Shown one piece after another: positions 19,910 through 30,887 of a DNA stretch of 64,000 bases; the stretch's first letter is position 1; every line of letters begins with the position of its first letter. The DNA is from Lyophyllum atratum (taxonomy: Eukaryota > Basidiomycota > Agaricomycetes > Agaricales > Lyophyllaceae): the NCBI GenBank assembly GCA_014905825.1, contig JACGCN010000015.1:930001-994000 (forward strand), given 5' to 3'. The notes below the pieces were generated by a model. The model was not told the origin of the DNA. It searched no databases and saw only the letters and a program-made list of their open reading frames with translations. A program made the position numbers and the translations under genes.

Positions 19910-20877
19910 ATGAGCACTCACGGTATCAACTATGCTGAAGCCTTTGGTATCGAGTCCGTTGCAGCCGCAGCTATATTTGCGGTCGCGTATTCTCCTCTTT
20001 TTGGCTGGTTTTTACGACAGTCATTTGGGCGACCTACGTATGTCTTCTTTGTCCTTACGGTATTTTGCGTCGGTGAGGACTTCGCATAGCATATCTTGAT
20101 GTCGTCATTTCTGACCATAGGTTCCAGTGCGCATTACTGCGTTCATAATCCGTGCCATACTAGCGGCCTCCGATACCGCCGGGCGGAATTTGGGTCTTCT
20201 TCTTGCCGACGAGGTACTCTTTGGTGCCGGGTTCTTTGGCCTTTTATACTCTGCGTACACCTTGGTACTTGATAGGTGAGCATCTTTCCTGTCTCTTTTC
20301 TCTGTCATAGGAAATAATTAGAGTGCATAAGGCGGCTGCTCACTAATGCACCTCCCGATGCTGGGATAATTTCGCGTATCACCGAGGATCGGAGAATATT
20401 CAAAGGAGTGATGCTTGCTGCCGTTGTGCTCGGGGTTGTCGGCTCCACACAAGCACAGAGCAGTGATCCGCACAAAGGCAATAGCCTAAGGATAGCCAGC
20501 ACTGTCATATTCCTCGTCCTTACCATCGTTGTAGGATATCTGACGGTACTCCTCGCTCGCATTGAGCTAGCCTGTAAGTCTTTGCCCATTAGCTCCGTCC
20601 GAAAGGCTCATCTATCGTTCTATTCAAAGTGTCGAGAAATGGCTATTCGACCGCGACCTCTAGAACCTTGGGACATCGGTATGGCGCGTACATTTTATGC
20701 GTCATCGCACTGCTCCTCCTCGTCCACGAAGTCTTCACCACCGCCACCGTTGGTAACTACGCAAAGCAATACAACGAGCACTTCTGGTACCCATTGTATG
20801 CCCTCCCCGAGATCGTCGCGGTGTTCCTCTACGCCACACCAGACCTCGTTCCTCCTCGTTCCGAGCTCCCTAGGTAG
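19910..20877 (+). CDS. Seven-transmembrane putative membrane protein (DUF7702-like)
   Basis: Exons 19910-20072, 20128-20275, 20332-20573, 20630-20877 close in frame (266 aa). Hydrophobic segments, in order: SVAAAAIFAVAYSPLFGWFL, TYVFFVLTVFCVV, ITAFIIRAILA, LLLADEVLFGAGFFGLLYSA, VMLAAVVLGVVGST, IASTVIFLVLTIVVGYLTVL, YGAYILCVIALLLLVHEVF and PLYALPEIVAVFLYATP. Charged loops (RITEDRRIFKG) separate them. This layout resembles the seven-helix DUF7702 proteins of fungi, which resemble RTA1-like or receptor-type proteins; ligand and role are unknown. The third exon starts at an unobvious acceptor (ATAAG); using the earlier CATAG instead would introduce a stop, so the later site is chosen. Confidence 0.7.
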
Positions 20878-22409
20878 TCAGCTTTTGGTTCATCTACATG
20901 ACGTCGCATGATGAGTACTTAACCCATGACCGCAAGCTGATGGGATCTACAGTCTATCATGTGTACTTGAGTTTATACCTAACGATAGTACGAACGTGTC
21001 TGCCTTCAGGAGGGTAGCCAAAGAGGAGTGTAGCCAGAGCGCAGCAACCAGAAAAAGGTCTACATGAATATTTCCCTTGATCTCTGAAGTTTGTTAAGTT
21101 TCTCCGCAGCGACTCTTCCAACCTCCGCACCGCGAAGAAAGATATGGCTTTGGTAGATTACAAACCGCACGCTTCCTCGGAATGACCACCTGCAGGCGTA
21201 GTGGCGTCCTTCATTGCTCCTACCTCACTCTTCGTTTGGTCCTACTGCGAATCAGCGAGAAACCCGTCCCGCGTCTTCAGAACTATGTCCCTTCTTCCAT
21301 CACTGAGCCTCAGCATCTCCACCCGTATCCTCATACCCTCATTACAGCGGTATATCGCCAACCTTTTCTTCTATTCCTAAGTGAGTACGACGTGTGTCCA
21401 TGGCGACACGGACCGTAGGCTGTTACTTCGCGCGGATGTTGCACTCAGGCTTCGACTGCAGGGTTGTCCCAACACCAACAGGGGCTGTAGCTATGGTGTT
21501 TTCCTTCCCGTTATGTGGGGCCTATGAGCGTGTCTTGAGAACACGGTGTATATTTTCATTTCGTCAGGATGGTACAGTCGGCTATGGAGTCTGGATATGA
21601 GGAGAATATAGAGCAACATTTCATTGACCGAGCTCACCTCTTGAATCATGCTCAGTCGTTGGTGCTTTATGGCAATCAATAGCTTCCAGTACGCTAGGGG
21701 CTGCGGGGATAACACAAGGTGTAGCGATCGCCAAAAAAGCTACAGCAGTGATACGTTCATTGCAACGATACTTCTGGCCAGCTCCTGGCCTGTCAGAGGA
21801 GCTACTCCGATGAAGATGCAGATAAGCGCTCTTCCATTCGGACGCTTCGTCGAAGTTTCATACCTCCCGCTGCTATAGAGGGTGCCACCCTTCCTGCAAC
21901 CATTTCGGGGGAGTCCGCCCTATTGACGGCACGACAGCCAATCATCCCTGTGTTACTGCGCCATTCAAGAGGTCGCCAAACGTTCGAATTGTGGTGGTGT
22001 GAGGAGAAGGGGAGAGGGTCCATGTTTACGTCCTCAGATGACATAGCACCTACAACTTGTGAGCGCAGATGAAGGAAGTAGTTTACCTTCATGAACTGGA
22101 ACCATGACGTTCATTTCCATTGTCGGTAAGCGACAATGACACCAAGATAACAATTGATTGATCGAACCAGACAGTTGCCACGCAAATGTTCTCATGCCAC
22201 GGGTACCTGACAACCATTATGTTCATGCCCTCCGCTCCGGGCGTTGATTAAACTTCTTCACCGTTGTTTATTATCCCCTCAACGCTCTTTTCACGCCTCA
22301 TCCTTCACGAACTCCCCCCACGCCTTGTCCTCTCCCTGTCTCTCGGGGCTTCCTCGCGAAGAGCTTCCACTTTCCTTAAACCCACTATCGTTTATCTGAA
22401 CGCGCTAAA
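20878..22409. other. 1.5-kb region without a recognised gene
   Basis: Contains only short ORFs in scattered frames on both strands. The last 150 bases are pyrimidine-rich (CTCCCC, CTTTTCACGCC) just before the LPMO start and probably form its promoter and leader. Nothing else supported. Confidence 0.5.
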
Positions 22410-24227
22410 ATGCAGTTTGCATTGTTCACTGTAACTCTATGTATTGCTCTCGTGAATGCCCACTTGGCGGCATGGCACAAGGGCATGTACTGTCTCGACG
22501 TACGCTGAAACTATCCTTGCATCTCATGGTCCATATTGATTGTTCTATTTTAGGGCACTAGTGGAAAAGTTGATTTGAATGCATATGAGGCGACCACACC
22601 TTTGTACAACCTCCCCAAGAGCCAATGGTGGTGTAAGTTTTACCATTTTGCATCTCTAGTCTTCGAGCTGACCGTCGTTAAAGTCCATCATGTGAACGGT
22701 GTAAGGACATCGGCGTATCAGTAACTCCGAGCCAGACTCATTTGTCAATCTCTAGTGTGACAATTTCCCCCCGAAGGACGGCGATTTCCTCGAGCTGTAA
22801 GTCCCAGCTAGAACTAAGAAAGAAACAAGGCTCGCTCTAACCTTATCATCAGACCGGCGGGTAAGGATTTCACGGTTGAGATCTCCGCGAACCGTGCCAC
22901 AACCTCCCTGTCATACAATGGAAAATATGCCAGCGACTGGGTCGATGGTGAAAGCCACCTGGACAACTTCGTGTGTTTATTACTATTTCTACCCACATGT
23001 TGTCTGATCTCGCTTCGGTATTTAGGCCAAGAGCTCTGGCTGTATCACCCAACCGAACAGTGAGCGCTCCAGCAACCTGCCGGTTCAATACCGAGTTAAT
23101 CGCTTATCCTTTGCTCATAGTTCACACCACCAACGAGAGCATGGCGGCTGGTACGGCTTTTGCTATTTCATACCAGGTGAATTTCGGCGCTTTATCCTTG
23201 TCGGTGCATCGGACTCACAGCTTGACAGTCGGACATCAACAAGGTGACAGAAGAGAACCTTGTCGTGTTCAGCGTTCGATACCAGTATGTGCATCTACTA
23301 TATCTTGACTTGATTCTGATTCCCTCTAAAGCACTCCCTGGAAGCGCCTGACCTCGTACTCCGTTCCTGCTGCTCTTCCCGCGTGCCCTCCTGGTGGTTG
23401 TATTTGTGCCGTGAGTGGATGATTTCTACAAAAGATAAAGCGCACGACAACTGATTTCTATCTTTTGATAGTGGGGCTGGGTATGCAGATTCTGTCCTTC
23501 GCCATTGATCGATCACTAACCAGACACTGTCCTTCCCTCGTCAGGTTCCCAATGGGTGCGCTTCTTTATCACGACTCCCAACTTCCTACTAACATTCAGA
23601 TTTAACTCAGCTGCGGCGAGCCCAACATGTATCACCAAGCCTTCAAGTGCAAAGTCACCGGCGCCACCTCTCAAGCACCCGTCGCCGTCGGTAAGCCGGC
23701 CGTATGGTGTGAGGGCGAGCCTTCCAAGTGCACCAAGGGCGCGAAGCAGATGATCTATTGGAACCAGGCTGAAGGCAACAACATCAAGGTTTCCGGTAAC
23801 GACCGCGCCGGTATGCCCAAGTCCCCTGCGTACAATGACAAGCTGGGATTCCCCGATGGTTCGTGCTTGCTCTCGCATTCGCTGTTATTGTTCTTCGGTA
23901 TATTGACTTGGGCTGCGTCTAGGTGCTCAGAACGACATTTTCGCAGCGCCCTCTGGCGGATCTGGTTCGGATTCAGGCTCAGGCTCCGACTCCGGCTCTC
24001 CCAGCGCTCCTGAGCCCACTGTTCCATCGAAACCCCCTACAGGCCCGAGCGACGTACCCACACCGCCCTTATCCTCGCCCTCGGCTCCCGCGTCTTCAGA
24101 GCCCGCTACCGGCGGAGGCTCATCCACGTGTCCCCCGAAGCGTCCCAAGACGAAGGGCTCTACCCTGTCCAGGAAGAAGCGCGCTGCAGCAGCCCAGCAC
24201 CGTCGCCGCCGCATCCAGACCTGGTAA
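22410..24227 (+). CDS. Secreted copper lytic polysaccharide monooxygenase, AA14-like
   Basis: Thirteen exons close in frame (380 aa): 22410-22499, 22554-22632, 22684-22700, 22756-22796, 22853-22970, 23026-23059, 23121-23176, 23229-23284, 23332-23410, 23472-23480, 23544-23554, 23611-23858, 23923-24227. A 17-aa signal peptide ([17 protein letters not shown]) is followed by His18, the N-terminal histidine of the copper brace ([12 protein letters not shown]). The second brace His is His128 in [22 protein letters not shown]14 landmarks include [49 protein letters not shown] and FKCKVTG. A Ser/Pro/Gly-rich tail ends in a basic stretch ([20 protein letters not shown]). AA14 enzymes oxidatively cleave xylan on cellulose in wood decay. 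Three microexons (17, 9, 11 nt) are needed. Confidence 0.88.
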
Positions 24228-24676
24228 ATCCATTGGCCCGCATCCCCATCGTGCCATTCGTCTGTATATACCCACCCCGTTTCTGGCCGGCCAGAAGCAA
24301 GCCCTCTGTTCACCACACGTCGCAGAGTCCCGTTAACGACCTTGATGACCTTTATCGACCTCGACGTAGAGCTTGGCCTCTTTTGTATCTCACGCACATC
24401 TAGCTATGTGCCCACATCTGTGCTTGACGTCACGTATACCAACATCGATACTGCTATCTCTTCCGCTTTTCTTCTGTACCTGTATTATGCTCCTGTCGCA
24501 TTGCTGTGTGTTGTTTTTTTTACGTTTTCGAATACCATTGACTGGTTCCGCAATTCGGAGTTGCTGAGGATGGGTAAGAGCCATACCTATTAGTATTCGT
24601 ATGAGGCCTGGAGTCGTCGAATTGTAAGGAGTCCACTAGGCTTGGGGTCTACGTATTTAGTGATGACCTTCTGCGC

Positions 24677-24759
24677 TCGGGTATGGTGTAACGGCTAACA
24701 TTGCCGCCTCTCAAGTACCGTGCACGCGGCAGCTCGGGGTTCGATTCCCCGTACCCGAA
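24677..24759 (+). tRNA. tRNA-Glu (anticodon CTC) with an 11-nt intron
   Basis: Acceptor TCGGGTA pairs perfectly with TACCCGA. D arm GTGT/ACAT contains GGCTA. The anticodon stem GCCGC/GCGGC encloses loop CTCTCA plus C with an 11-nt intron after position 37. The T arm is CGGGG, TTCGATT, CCCCG and the discriminator is A. D arm and T arm match fungal tRNA-Glu closely. Strand and identity are secure. Confidence 0.95.
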
Positions 24760-25856
24760 ATCATTTGGACGCGAGTTCCTACTTTTTCTTTTTGCTGTCT
24801 CCCCTTCAATATCCAAATTGCACCTCAACTCATGTCGTGGTGCCATATATAGAGTATCTTCCATGGCACCCCATCACGCACGTCCATACATAAGACAGGA
24901 ATAGGGTGTTCAAGTTCAGACTCCTTCTCGCAACATGTCAGGAGCGATTTGGAGCGATCAGAACCGATCGACCACGAGATGGACGGCTCAGATGGAAGAT
25001 ACAGCAGCGCTGAGGTCTATATGGGCGCGCTCATGCAGAGGGTTGCCTGTCCTGCCTCTGGTATCCACTGGCAGCATGCATGATAACCTGGAAAGTATAA
25101 TCCTACGGCCTAATCATCCGATCGATGGAGCATTCTGACTTGGTTGAAGTCAAGTTCATCATTGAGGGCGACAGCGAGCAAAATTTTGACGGCCTAATGT
25201 GCGTTCCCTCCTGCCGCACCCTCTGACCCCTGTTCTGAACCTGTTTGTGAAGTAGCGATCTATCTTCTCGTATAAGGGCTATCCGCAAACCACTGACCAG
25301 ATTGATGCCTCGAATGTTCCAATCGCCTCGTAATACTAGAGAACGCGCCGAGCTCGGTTCGTGACTTGGTCTTTATGACTTGGCTGCAGTGGTGAGTTTT
25401 CGTTTTTTTCAAAAAAACAAGCATGGGTGTGAAATAGCAACACACGATATAACGAGGATTAGCACAGAAGTATACAATTACAAAACGTTCGAATCTAACC
25501 TCCCAGGCAGATTTGATCTGCTTTTGGATCTGCACCTGGATATACTTGTGGCGCCCATTCGATTCCATTATCTCCCCCTCACGGCTAGATGACAGACCTA
25601 TCAGTGATGAGATGTCACTGCCCAGGCGCCCATAATTCATCTCAAAAGATGCTTCACTATGCTGAAATCAACCGTCACTCGCCGCGCTGTTCGGGATTCA
25701 AGTTCCCGTAATAGGATTCACAATACCATCTTTCTTTGATAAGGGCGCTTTAGGTGGCAGATGTAGGGACACAGTCACCCTCTATTCCTACATAGCCTCA
25801 CAAGTCACGCCCATACCCATCATTTTAAGCACTGTCTTCTCGACCACCACCACAGC
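24760..25856. other. 1.1-kb region without a recognised gene
   Basis: Flank of tRNA-Glu and promoter side of the next gene. ORFs on both strands are below 130 codons and resemble nothing known to me. A poly-T/poly-A patch lies at about 25400-25415. Confidence 0.45.
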
Positions 25857-27347
25857 ATGAGCCCCGAAGAAGAGGTACTATTCCAGATACTGGGCATATC
25901 GCTTTTGTCGAGTATCGGTGCAATAGCTGCCATCGCATTCCTTCACGGTGCGACATCCTTCGGTTCTCATCTGGTTCTCATCGTTGAATCATGGCTCATC
26001 GTGATGCTCACCCATAGGTTTCTTCACACTTCTTTTTGCCATCTTGATGTAAGTCATCCGATCTCGTGCGCTCGCGCAACACTTGATCAGCATTTGTAGA
26101 CTTCGAAAGTCCACATGGAGCTCAGGACAGGCTCTTCTTGCAATGTCGATCATAAGTTTCCTGATTGCGACGGCTTATTGGGCGATCTACCTCGCATATC
26201 TTACCACAATGTTGCGGACGGCTCTTGTGGACAATATGGACATGCCTGTGGTCGAAAAGCGTGCCTTGGCGAATTTCAAGACTTATAAGATCAATATAGC
26301 AATGACATGGATTTCTCAACTTATGGTGGGCTTCTGTCTTCGCATTATCGTATGCGGTCAGTCTAACATCTTTCAAAGCCAATTATAAACGATATGGTCA
26401 TCATCTGGCGAGGTCGAATTCTTTTCCCGGAGCAAAGGTGGACGGGATATGTCACACTCTTTCTTTGGACAGCCACAGTTGGTAAGCTGGTATCCTGCCG
26501 AAATGGCACCGGCTCGAGTTACTCAAGTTGTTCGCTGAAATCCGCGTCGCGTTTTCAATCAGCTGTTACATTCACTCAATTTGGCCTCGTTTCTAACTTC
26601 GCTGGCTTTAGGACTTTCGTCACCAGCGAGAGCAAGGTTACCACCAGTCTCTTTACCGCCAGCATCTCGCTATCACTGGTGACGAATGCTGTTACCACTG
26701 GATGCATTGCATATGGTGTATGGTAGGTCAACTTCGCTGAATATCATGCTAGCTATCCTTACGATTATCCTTATCTTCGGTAACCAAAAGGAAACATCGC
26801 AAATTGGTCGCCTCCCATTTGGATAAGAATGATCAAGGGTCTCGGGTTCAGAAAATTCTGAACATCCTTGTTGACTCAGGTGTCCTCTACTGTGGACTTC
26901 AGGTACCGCTTCTCTGCATCTTTGGGATGGTGGTTGAAACATCTGATTTCACAGTTCGTAACCCTGATCCTTAATGCATTTCCCCTCCGTAAACCATACA
27001 CCACACTCAACTTCACGGCCATTGTTTTCTTCGGAATCTATACTGAGCTATCAGTGAGTTCCGCGCCAAGTATAATCAAGTATACAGACGACATATTTAC
27101 GACATCGCCTTTCTAGGCCATGTATCCGACTCTCGTGATGTTTCTCGCCAAAGGCCAGCAGTCATTCATGGAGAGTCATGGAAGAGAAAGCGACGGCGGG
27201 CCACATCCAGCCAGCGGGCCTCAGATCGTCTTTGCCTCGAAGCCTATGGAAAGTCGGTCGAGCCATGAAACATGTGACAGTCTGCCAAACTGGACTCGTC
27301 GAAAAACAAATCCTAGTCATCGAAAGCTGCATCATGTAACTGTATAA
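25857..27347 (+). CDS. Seven-transmembrane protein of a large agaricomycete family
   Basis: Eight exons close in frame (350 aa): 25857-25947, 26018-26048, 26100-26325, 26379-26481, 26563-26722, 26791-26902, 26955-27053, 27117-27347. Helical segments include ISLLSSIGAIAAIAFL, FFTLLFAILI, ALLAMSIISFLIATAYWAIYL, MTWISQLM, YVTLFLWTATVG, ISLSLVTNAVTTGCIAYGVW, ILNILVDSGVLYCGLQ and LNFTAIVFFGIYTELSAMYP. The pattern TNAVTTGCIAYGVWKHRKL, LVDSGVLYC and YPTLVMFL is the common signature of an expanded mushroom family of unknown function, structurally like receptors. The hydrophilic Ser/His-rich tail of about 60 aa is cytosolic by topology inference. Confidence 0.82.
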
Positions 27348-27651
27348 CACATCAATAATCTGACAACGACTCCTAGACTTGCGTCTCCAGTGCGTTTCTG
27401 TCTTTCGCATACCTCAGTTTTCGGTCATGTGGGACGGAAGACGGTGCTGGCAATCAATACGACTCTTAGCAAAGGTGCGTAGTTCTAGTGTCGATGTTTT
27501 CCTCGTCTCATGCTGTGTCTAGCCCCTTAGCATCAGAACAGAGCCAATCCGCTGAACAAATGGTGCATAAGCCGAAAGATGATCTCAGCAGTGATGCTCA
27601 ACGAGCATCTATCATCCGTCTACTGCACTTCCGTTCTCTTATCAACTGTCT

Positions 27652-27710
27652 TCCACGCCAGTCGAAGTGCCACTGTGACATGCGTCGATGCAGACTTCGA
27701 CTGGCGTGGA
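27652..27710. repeat. 17-bp perfect inverted repeat with 25-nt loop
   Basis: TCCACGCCAGTCGAAGT at 27652-27668 is exactly complementary to 27694-27710. The loop spans 27669-27693. It could extrude as a stable hairpin in RNA or DNA. No gene overlaps it. Confidence 0.9.
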
Positions 27711-27904
27711 CGAGCCACATCCCGTCTTTGCTTCACCACTTACTACCTCGCAGCGCCTGTCCTTCGCACTCAAATACTAGCACCATGAGCTAAAGAAACT
27801 ACTCTGGCAATAACATACTCTATCCCTCCTGGAAAGTAGTGCGATTATCGACCATGTGCCAGGTTCCAGGAAGTATAACACTCGGATAGGCCATGCGTAT
27901 GCCG

Positions 27905-28080
27905 CTCGTCCGATCGCCCTCGGCTCATCTTCTTCAGAGCCCTCCACAGGCGGGGGCTCAGGGCGAATGACCGTCTAAACGCCGAAAGAGGAAGCGCTCT
28001 GCCCTGTTCAAGAGAACCAACGCGCGTCCGGAGGCCAATGTTGTCGCATCCAGGCCTCCTTACATCTCGCGCACGATATA
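27905..28080 (+). pseudogene. Degenerate copy of the 3' end of the AA14-like LPMO gene
   Basis: This block is clearly similar to the last exon of the LPMO at about 24072-24235: CCCTCGGCTC, TCTTCAGAGCCC, GGCGG-GGCTCA, then a CCGAAG/GCGAAAG...AAG-GCTCT-CCCTGTTCA/TCCA stretch, and GCATCCAG at the end. The frame is broken (TGA and TAA inside) and the rest of the gene is absent. Similarity appears to run on into the 3' untranslated part (ATCTC-CGCAC). It is a truncated, decayed duplicate lying 3.8 kb downstream on the same strand. Confidence 0.75.
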
Positions 28081-28302
28081 ATGATTTTTTCTTCTCCGTT
28101 GCAGGATGCGATTGACTACAGCCTGTTGCTCGGCATATTTCCTTTTATATTGAAAGAACATGTTACGTACTGTAGGAGTTGGGAGTCGATGTAAGTATAT
28201 GGAGATTAAATTAACTCTATCTATGATGGTTGTCGAGATATAAATGTGGGTGTCGGGGTAAGTAACATCCTGGGTGTTCCCTCCGCACAAGACTCGCAGC
28301 GC

Positions 28303-29558
28303 TCAGACATACTGCGAGAATAGGGGTATAAGCGACTGAGCGAGTGTATAGCTGAACACCAGCTTGGGTCCAACGACGATAATCTGCGGAAGGGAAATAA
28401 ATTAACCGAATTGTTGAATGACATGTGGTGAAGGAACATACTTTGGGTGTCAAGCCCTTGAAGAAGGCCGCGGGGCCCTCGTGACGCAGGAGGTCCTTCA
28501 CGACTGTGAATCCGCCGACCTTGGTCTCAAAGTTCGCGTTTTGGATACGCGTCTTGACCACGTCAAGTGGTGCCGCGACGGTGATGGACGCGACGGCACC
28601 TGCGATGGAGGCAATGAAGTTTTGCCCCCATGTCGCCTTGGAGTAGTCGGAGACGCCGAGGACGTACTCCTTCGTCACTGCCGAGGCTCCGAACAGCTGA
28701 AAGGGTCATGGTTCAGTACATTATTCGGTGGGCGGGTGATGAGGAGACGTACTGCAAAGGATCCAGGTGCGTTCCGCGCCATTGTCCATCCCCAGCCCCG
28801 GTATAGGGTAGTACCCTCCTCCATGAAGATTCGGATGAATCCACGACCGCGGAACGCTTCGGGGTTCACCTGACGCTTGATCTTGAGAGCATCTAGCGGT
28901 AGAAGAACCTTTTACACGAATGGTTAATAACGGCCGCGCACCCGAGCATCCGCCAAGTGGGTTGACTTACGACTTCGCCAATTCCCGTCAAGCTAAAATT
29001 AAAAACCACATCAGTCCAGGCCTGCAATTGCTCAAGAACAGTTTTAATACCTTCCAGCAGTCGCCTGCATCATCATCTTTCCCTTCCGCTCACCAAAGGT
29101 GTTGGTGAAGTTGGTCTTGTAATGCTTGTTGATCAAGTCATTGAACCACGGCTGGCCACCGAACTTGTACACGCGCTGCGCAACCTTGTAGCCTGCTGCG
29201 TAGCCCAAGCCAGGGAACAGCGAAAGGAACTTGCGAGATATCGTCGCAGAAGCCGCGTCGCGGAAGACAATCGGCGACAGTGTCTGGAATGACACCTATG
29301 ACAAGTCGCGTGTGTGGGTAAGCGGTTAACGACACCAGTAGCAGCATGCGAGGCTCACCTTAGCCTTGTTGCTCATCAACCGTTTCGCAACCGTGTCCAC
29401 AGGGTGAAAAATAAGGAGCTCAGCAACGCCTAGAAAGTTACTGTTGGTCAGTGCTATGTCAAACGTTGCCAGAGAATGTGGGACTGACCAGATGTTCCCG
29501 ATCCGAGAATTCGGGCAGCGGCCGAGTCCTTTCCCTTGCTTGACGTTGGAGGAGACAT
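28303..29558 (-). CDS. GGC1: Mitochondrial GTP/GDP carrier
   Basis: Seven exons close in frame: complement(28303-28383, 28442-28696, 28753-28908, 28971-28992, 29051-29295, 29359-29429, 29489-29558), 299 aa. Three mitochondrial-carrier repeats are visible through their signatures: FHPVDTVAKRLM, LLPLDALKIKRQ and AAPLDVVKTRIQ. Further matches to yeast Ggc1/Yhm1 are LYRGWGWTMARNAPGSFALFG, ATWGQNFIASIAGA, FFKGLTPK and GPKLVFSYTLAQSLIP. It exchanges GTP for GDP across the inner mitochondrial membrane and affects iron balance. The 22-nt exon is required by the SLTGIGEVVLLPLD sequence. It is transcribed away from the small membrane protein gene that starts 156 bp away. Confidence 0.95.
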
Positions 29559-29714
29559 GGTTGTTCAGTGGAGAGAGCAACGAAGGGGACGCCGAGGGGT
29601 TTTGTAGCTGGTGCTGTGAACAACGCGGTCTCAACACCAATGGCTCAAATTTTTAGTGCTTTTGCACAATAGGTGTAAATAACACCACGTGGATTTTCAG
29701 GCACAGCCAAGAAC
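29559..29714. promoter_or_regulatory. Short divergent promoter region
   Basis: Only 156 bp separate the ATG of the carrier (minus) and the first ATG of the small membrane protein (plus), so the two probably share promoter sequence. No specific element is assigned. Confidence 0.4.
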
Positions 29715-30299
29715 ATGGTCATTCAGATTGTGACAATGACATCGTCGCGTCGCGTCTCAAACCACAACCAAGGACCGACTTGCATAATGTCTGTCGACAC
29801 GCATGGCGAGGAAGAATTACTGCACGTCGATTGGGAGTTGAAATCCGCTACACGCGTAGACCCAACTGGTAGTAAACAAGAGAAACCATCGAAAATGTAC
29901 CATGCCCTCCGGGAAATCCAAGCCAGCCTGCGCTCGAAGCGCCTCGACGATCCCACCTTCTCACAATCGCACATATTCAGCTTCTGCGCGCCTCTCTTCG
30001 TTTTCCTATGCGTTTTCGTCCTCGGCGTGGTCGTGCCTCGCAATGCCTGGCTGAAAGGCCAAGCAGCTGACCTACTGGATGGCGGGACTCCAAAGGTAGC
30101 GGCAGCAATGTTATTTTTGGTGTCGGGCATGGTTGGCGGGCTGCTTATCCTTCGAGGTGCGGTTTGGGTAATGGCGAGGCTGGCGACGTCTTTCTGCGAG
30201 ATGGATCTAGACATGTTGAGCGCGAGCAGGGTGGATGATTCAGGTGACGAGTTTGCGCTTACTCAGGCGAACCTAATTGTGGGCGGGATGCTAGATTGA
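29715..30299 (+). CDS. Small protein with two predicted membrane segments
   Basis: Single exon, 194 aa; downstream in-frame Mets at MTSSRR and MSVDTHGEEEL are possible starts. Two long hydrophobic stretches are seen: FSFCAPLFVFLCVFVLGVVV (about residues 88-107) and AAAMLFLVSGMVGGLLILRG (about 128-147). The N-terminal half is polar with a basic helix (YHALREIQASLRSKRLDD). I do not recognise the family. The ORF is uninterrupted and has strong coding-like composition. It lies head to head with GGC1. Confidence 0.6.
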   Translation: MVIQIVTMTSSRRVSNHNQGPTCIMSVDTHGEEELLHVDWELKSATRVDPTGSKQEKPSKMYHALREIQASLRSKRLDDPTFSQSHIFSFCAPLFVFLCVFVLGVVVPRNAWLKGQAADLLDGGTPKVAAAMLFLVSGMVGGLLILRGAVWVMARLATSFCEMDLDMLSASRVDDSGDEFALTQANLIVGGMLD

Positions 30300-30887
30300 T
30301 CAGTGGAGTTGGGTTACTGGGATCGGCGCGATATCAGAGAAAAAGACGGCTGAAGTAGTTCATCGAGCGTTGAACAAACATTCGACATGTGGGGCTGGTT
30401 TATAGATGATACTTGGTTCAAGAGTTCCGGTAACAACAGACGAAGCCAGTTCGGACGACGAGGATAACAACAAAGAAATGCAGTCTCCGTCGGGCTGGTG
30501 ATCGTATGTTGCTTTCGGCGGCAGCCGTTGGCGGCGGCGGAAGTCGAAGGAGGCAATTCTTGTTGGGTTGATTGCAAATTGCAACATTAACCCTGTCAAC
30601 GAGCATTAATATAAATGTACTGTCATGCAGAACCTGGAGTGACTTACATTCAGTTGAAGCTGCCGCTGGAGCGAAGGCAGCGTTATGGTGAGACCTTAGG
30701 CTATGAATGCTTAACCTCTCGGTTAGTAGCGTCAACAGTCTAGCTATACTCGAGCTGGTGGCTGGACTGCTCTAGAGAGAGAAGAAAAATGTATGATTTG
30801 ACTCAACCTTGACGCTGCTCTGGCAGACATTCGATGAACTGAGAAAACAACCAAAGCGCAGGAGCAAATAGATAGACAAAATAACAA
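30300..30887. other. Intergenic region downstream of the small membrane protein
   Basis: Convergent 3' flanks of the small membrane protein (plus) and uS7m (minus). Overlapping minus-strand frames at 30314-30735 have no recognisable domain and are not called. Confidence 0.45.

Noticed and set aside
20300..20340. Apparent frame break in the first seven-helix gene
   Set aside because: A later AG acceptor (ATAAG at 20327-20331) restores the frame and the conserved RRLLTNAPPDAG; no lesion needs to be assumed.
29715..30214. Minus-strand 163-codon frame opposite the small membrane protein
   Set aside because: Antisense shadow; the plus frame has two clear membrane helices and a coding-like layout.
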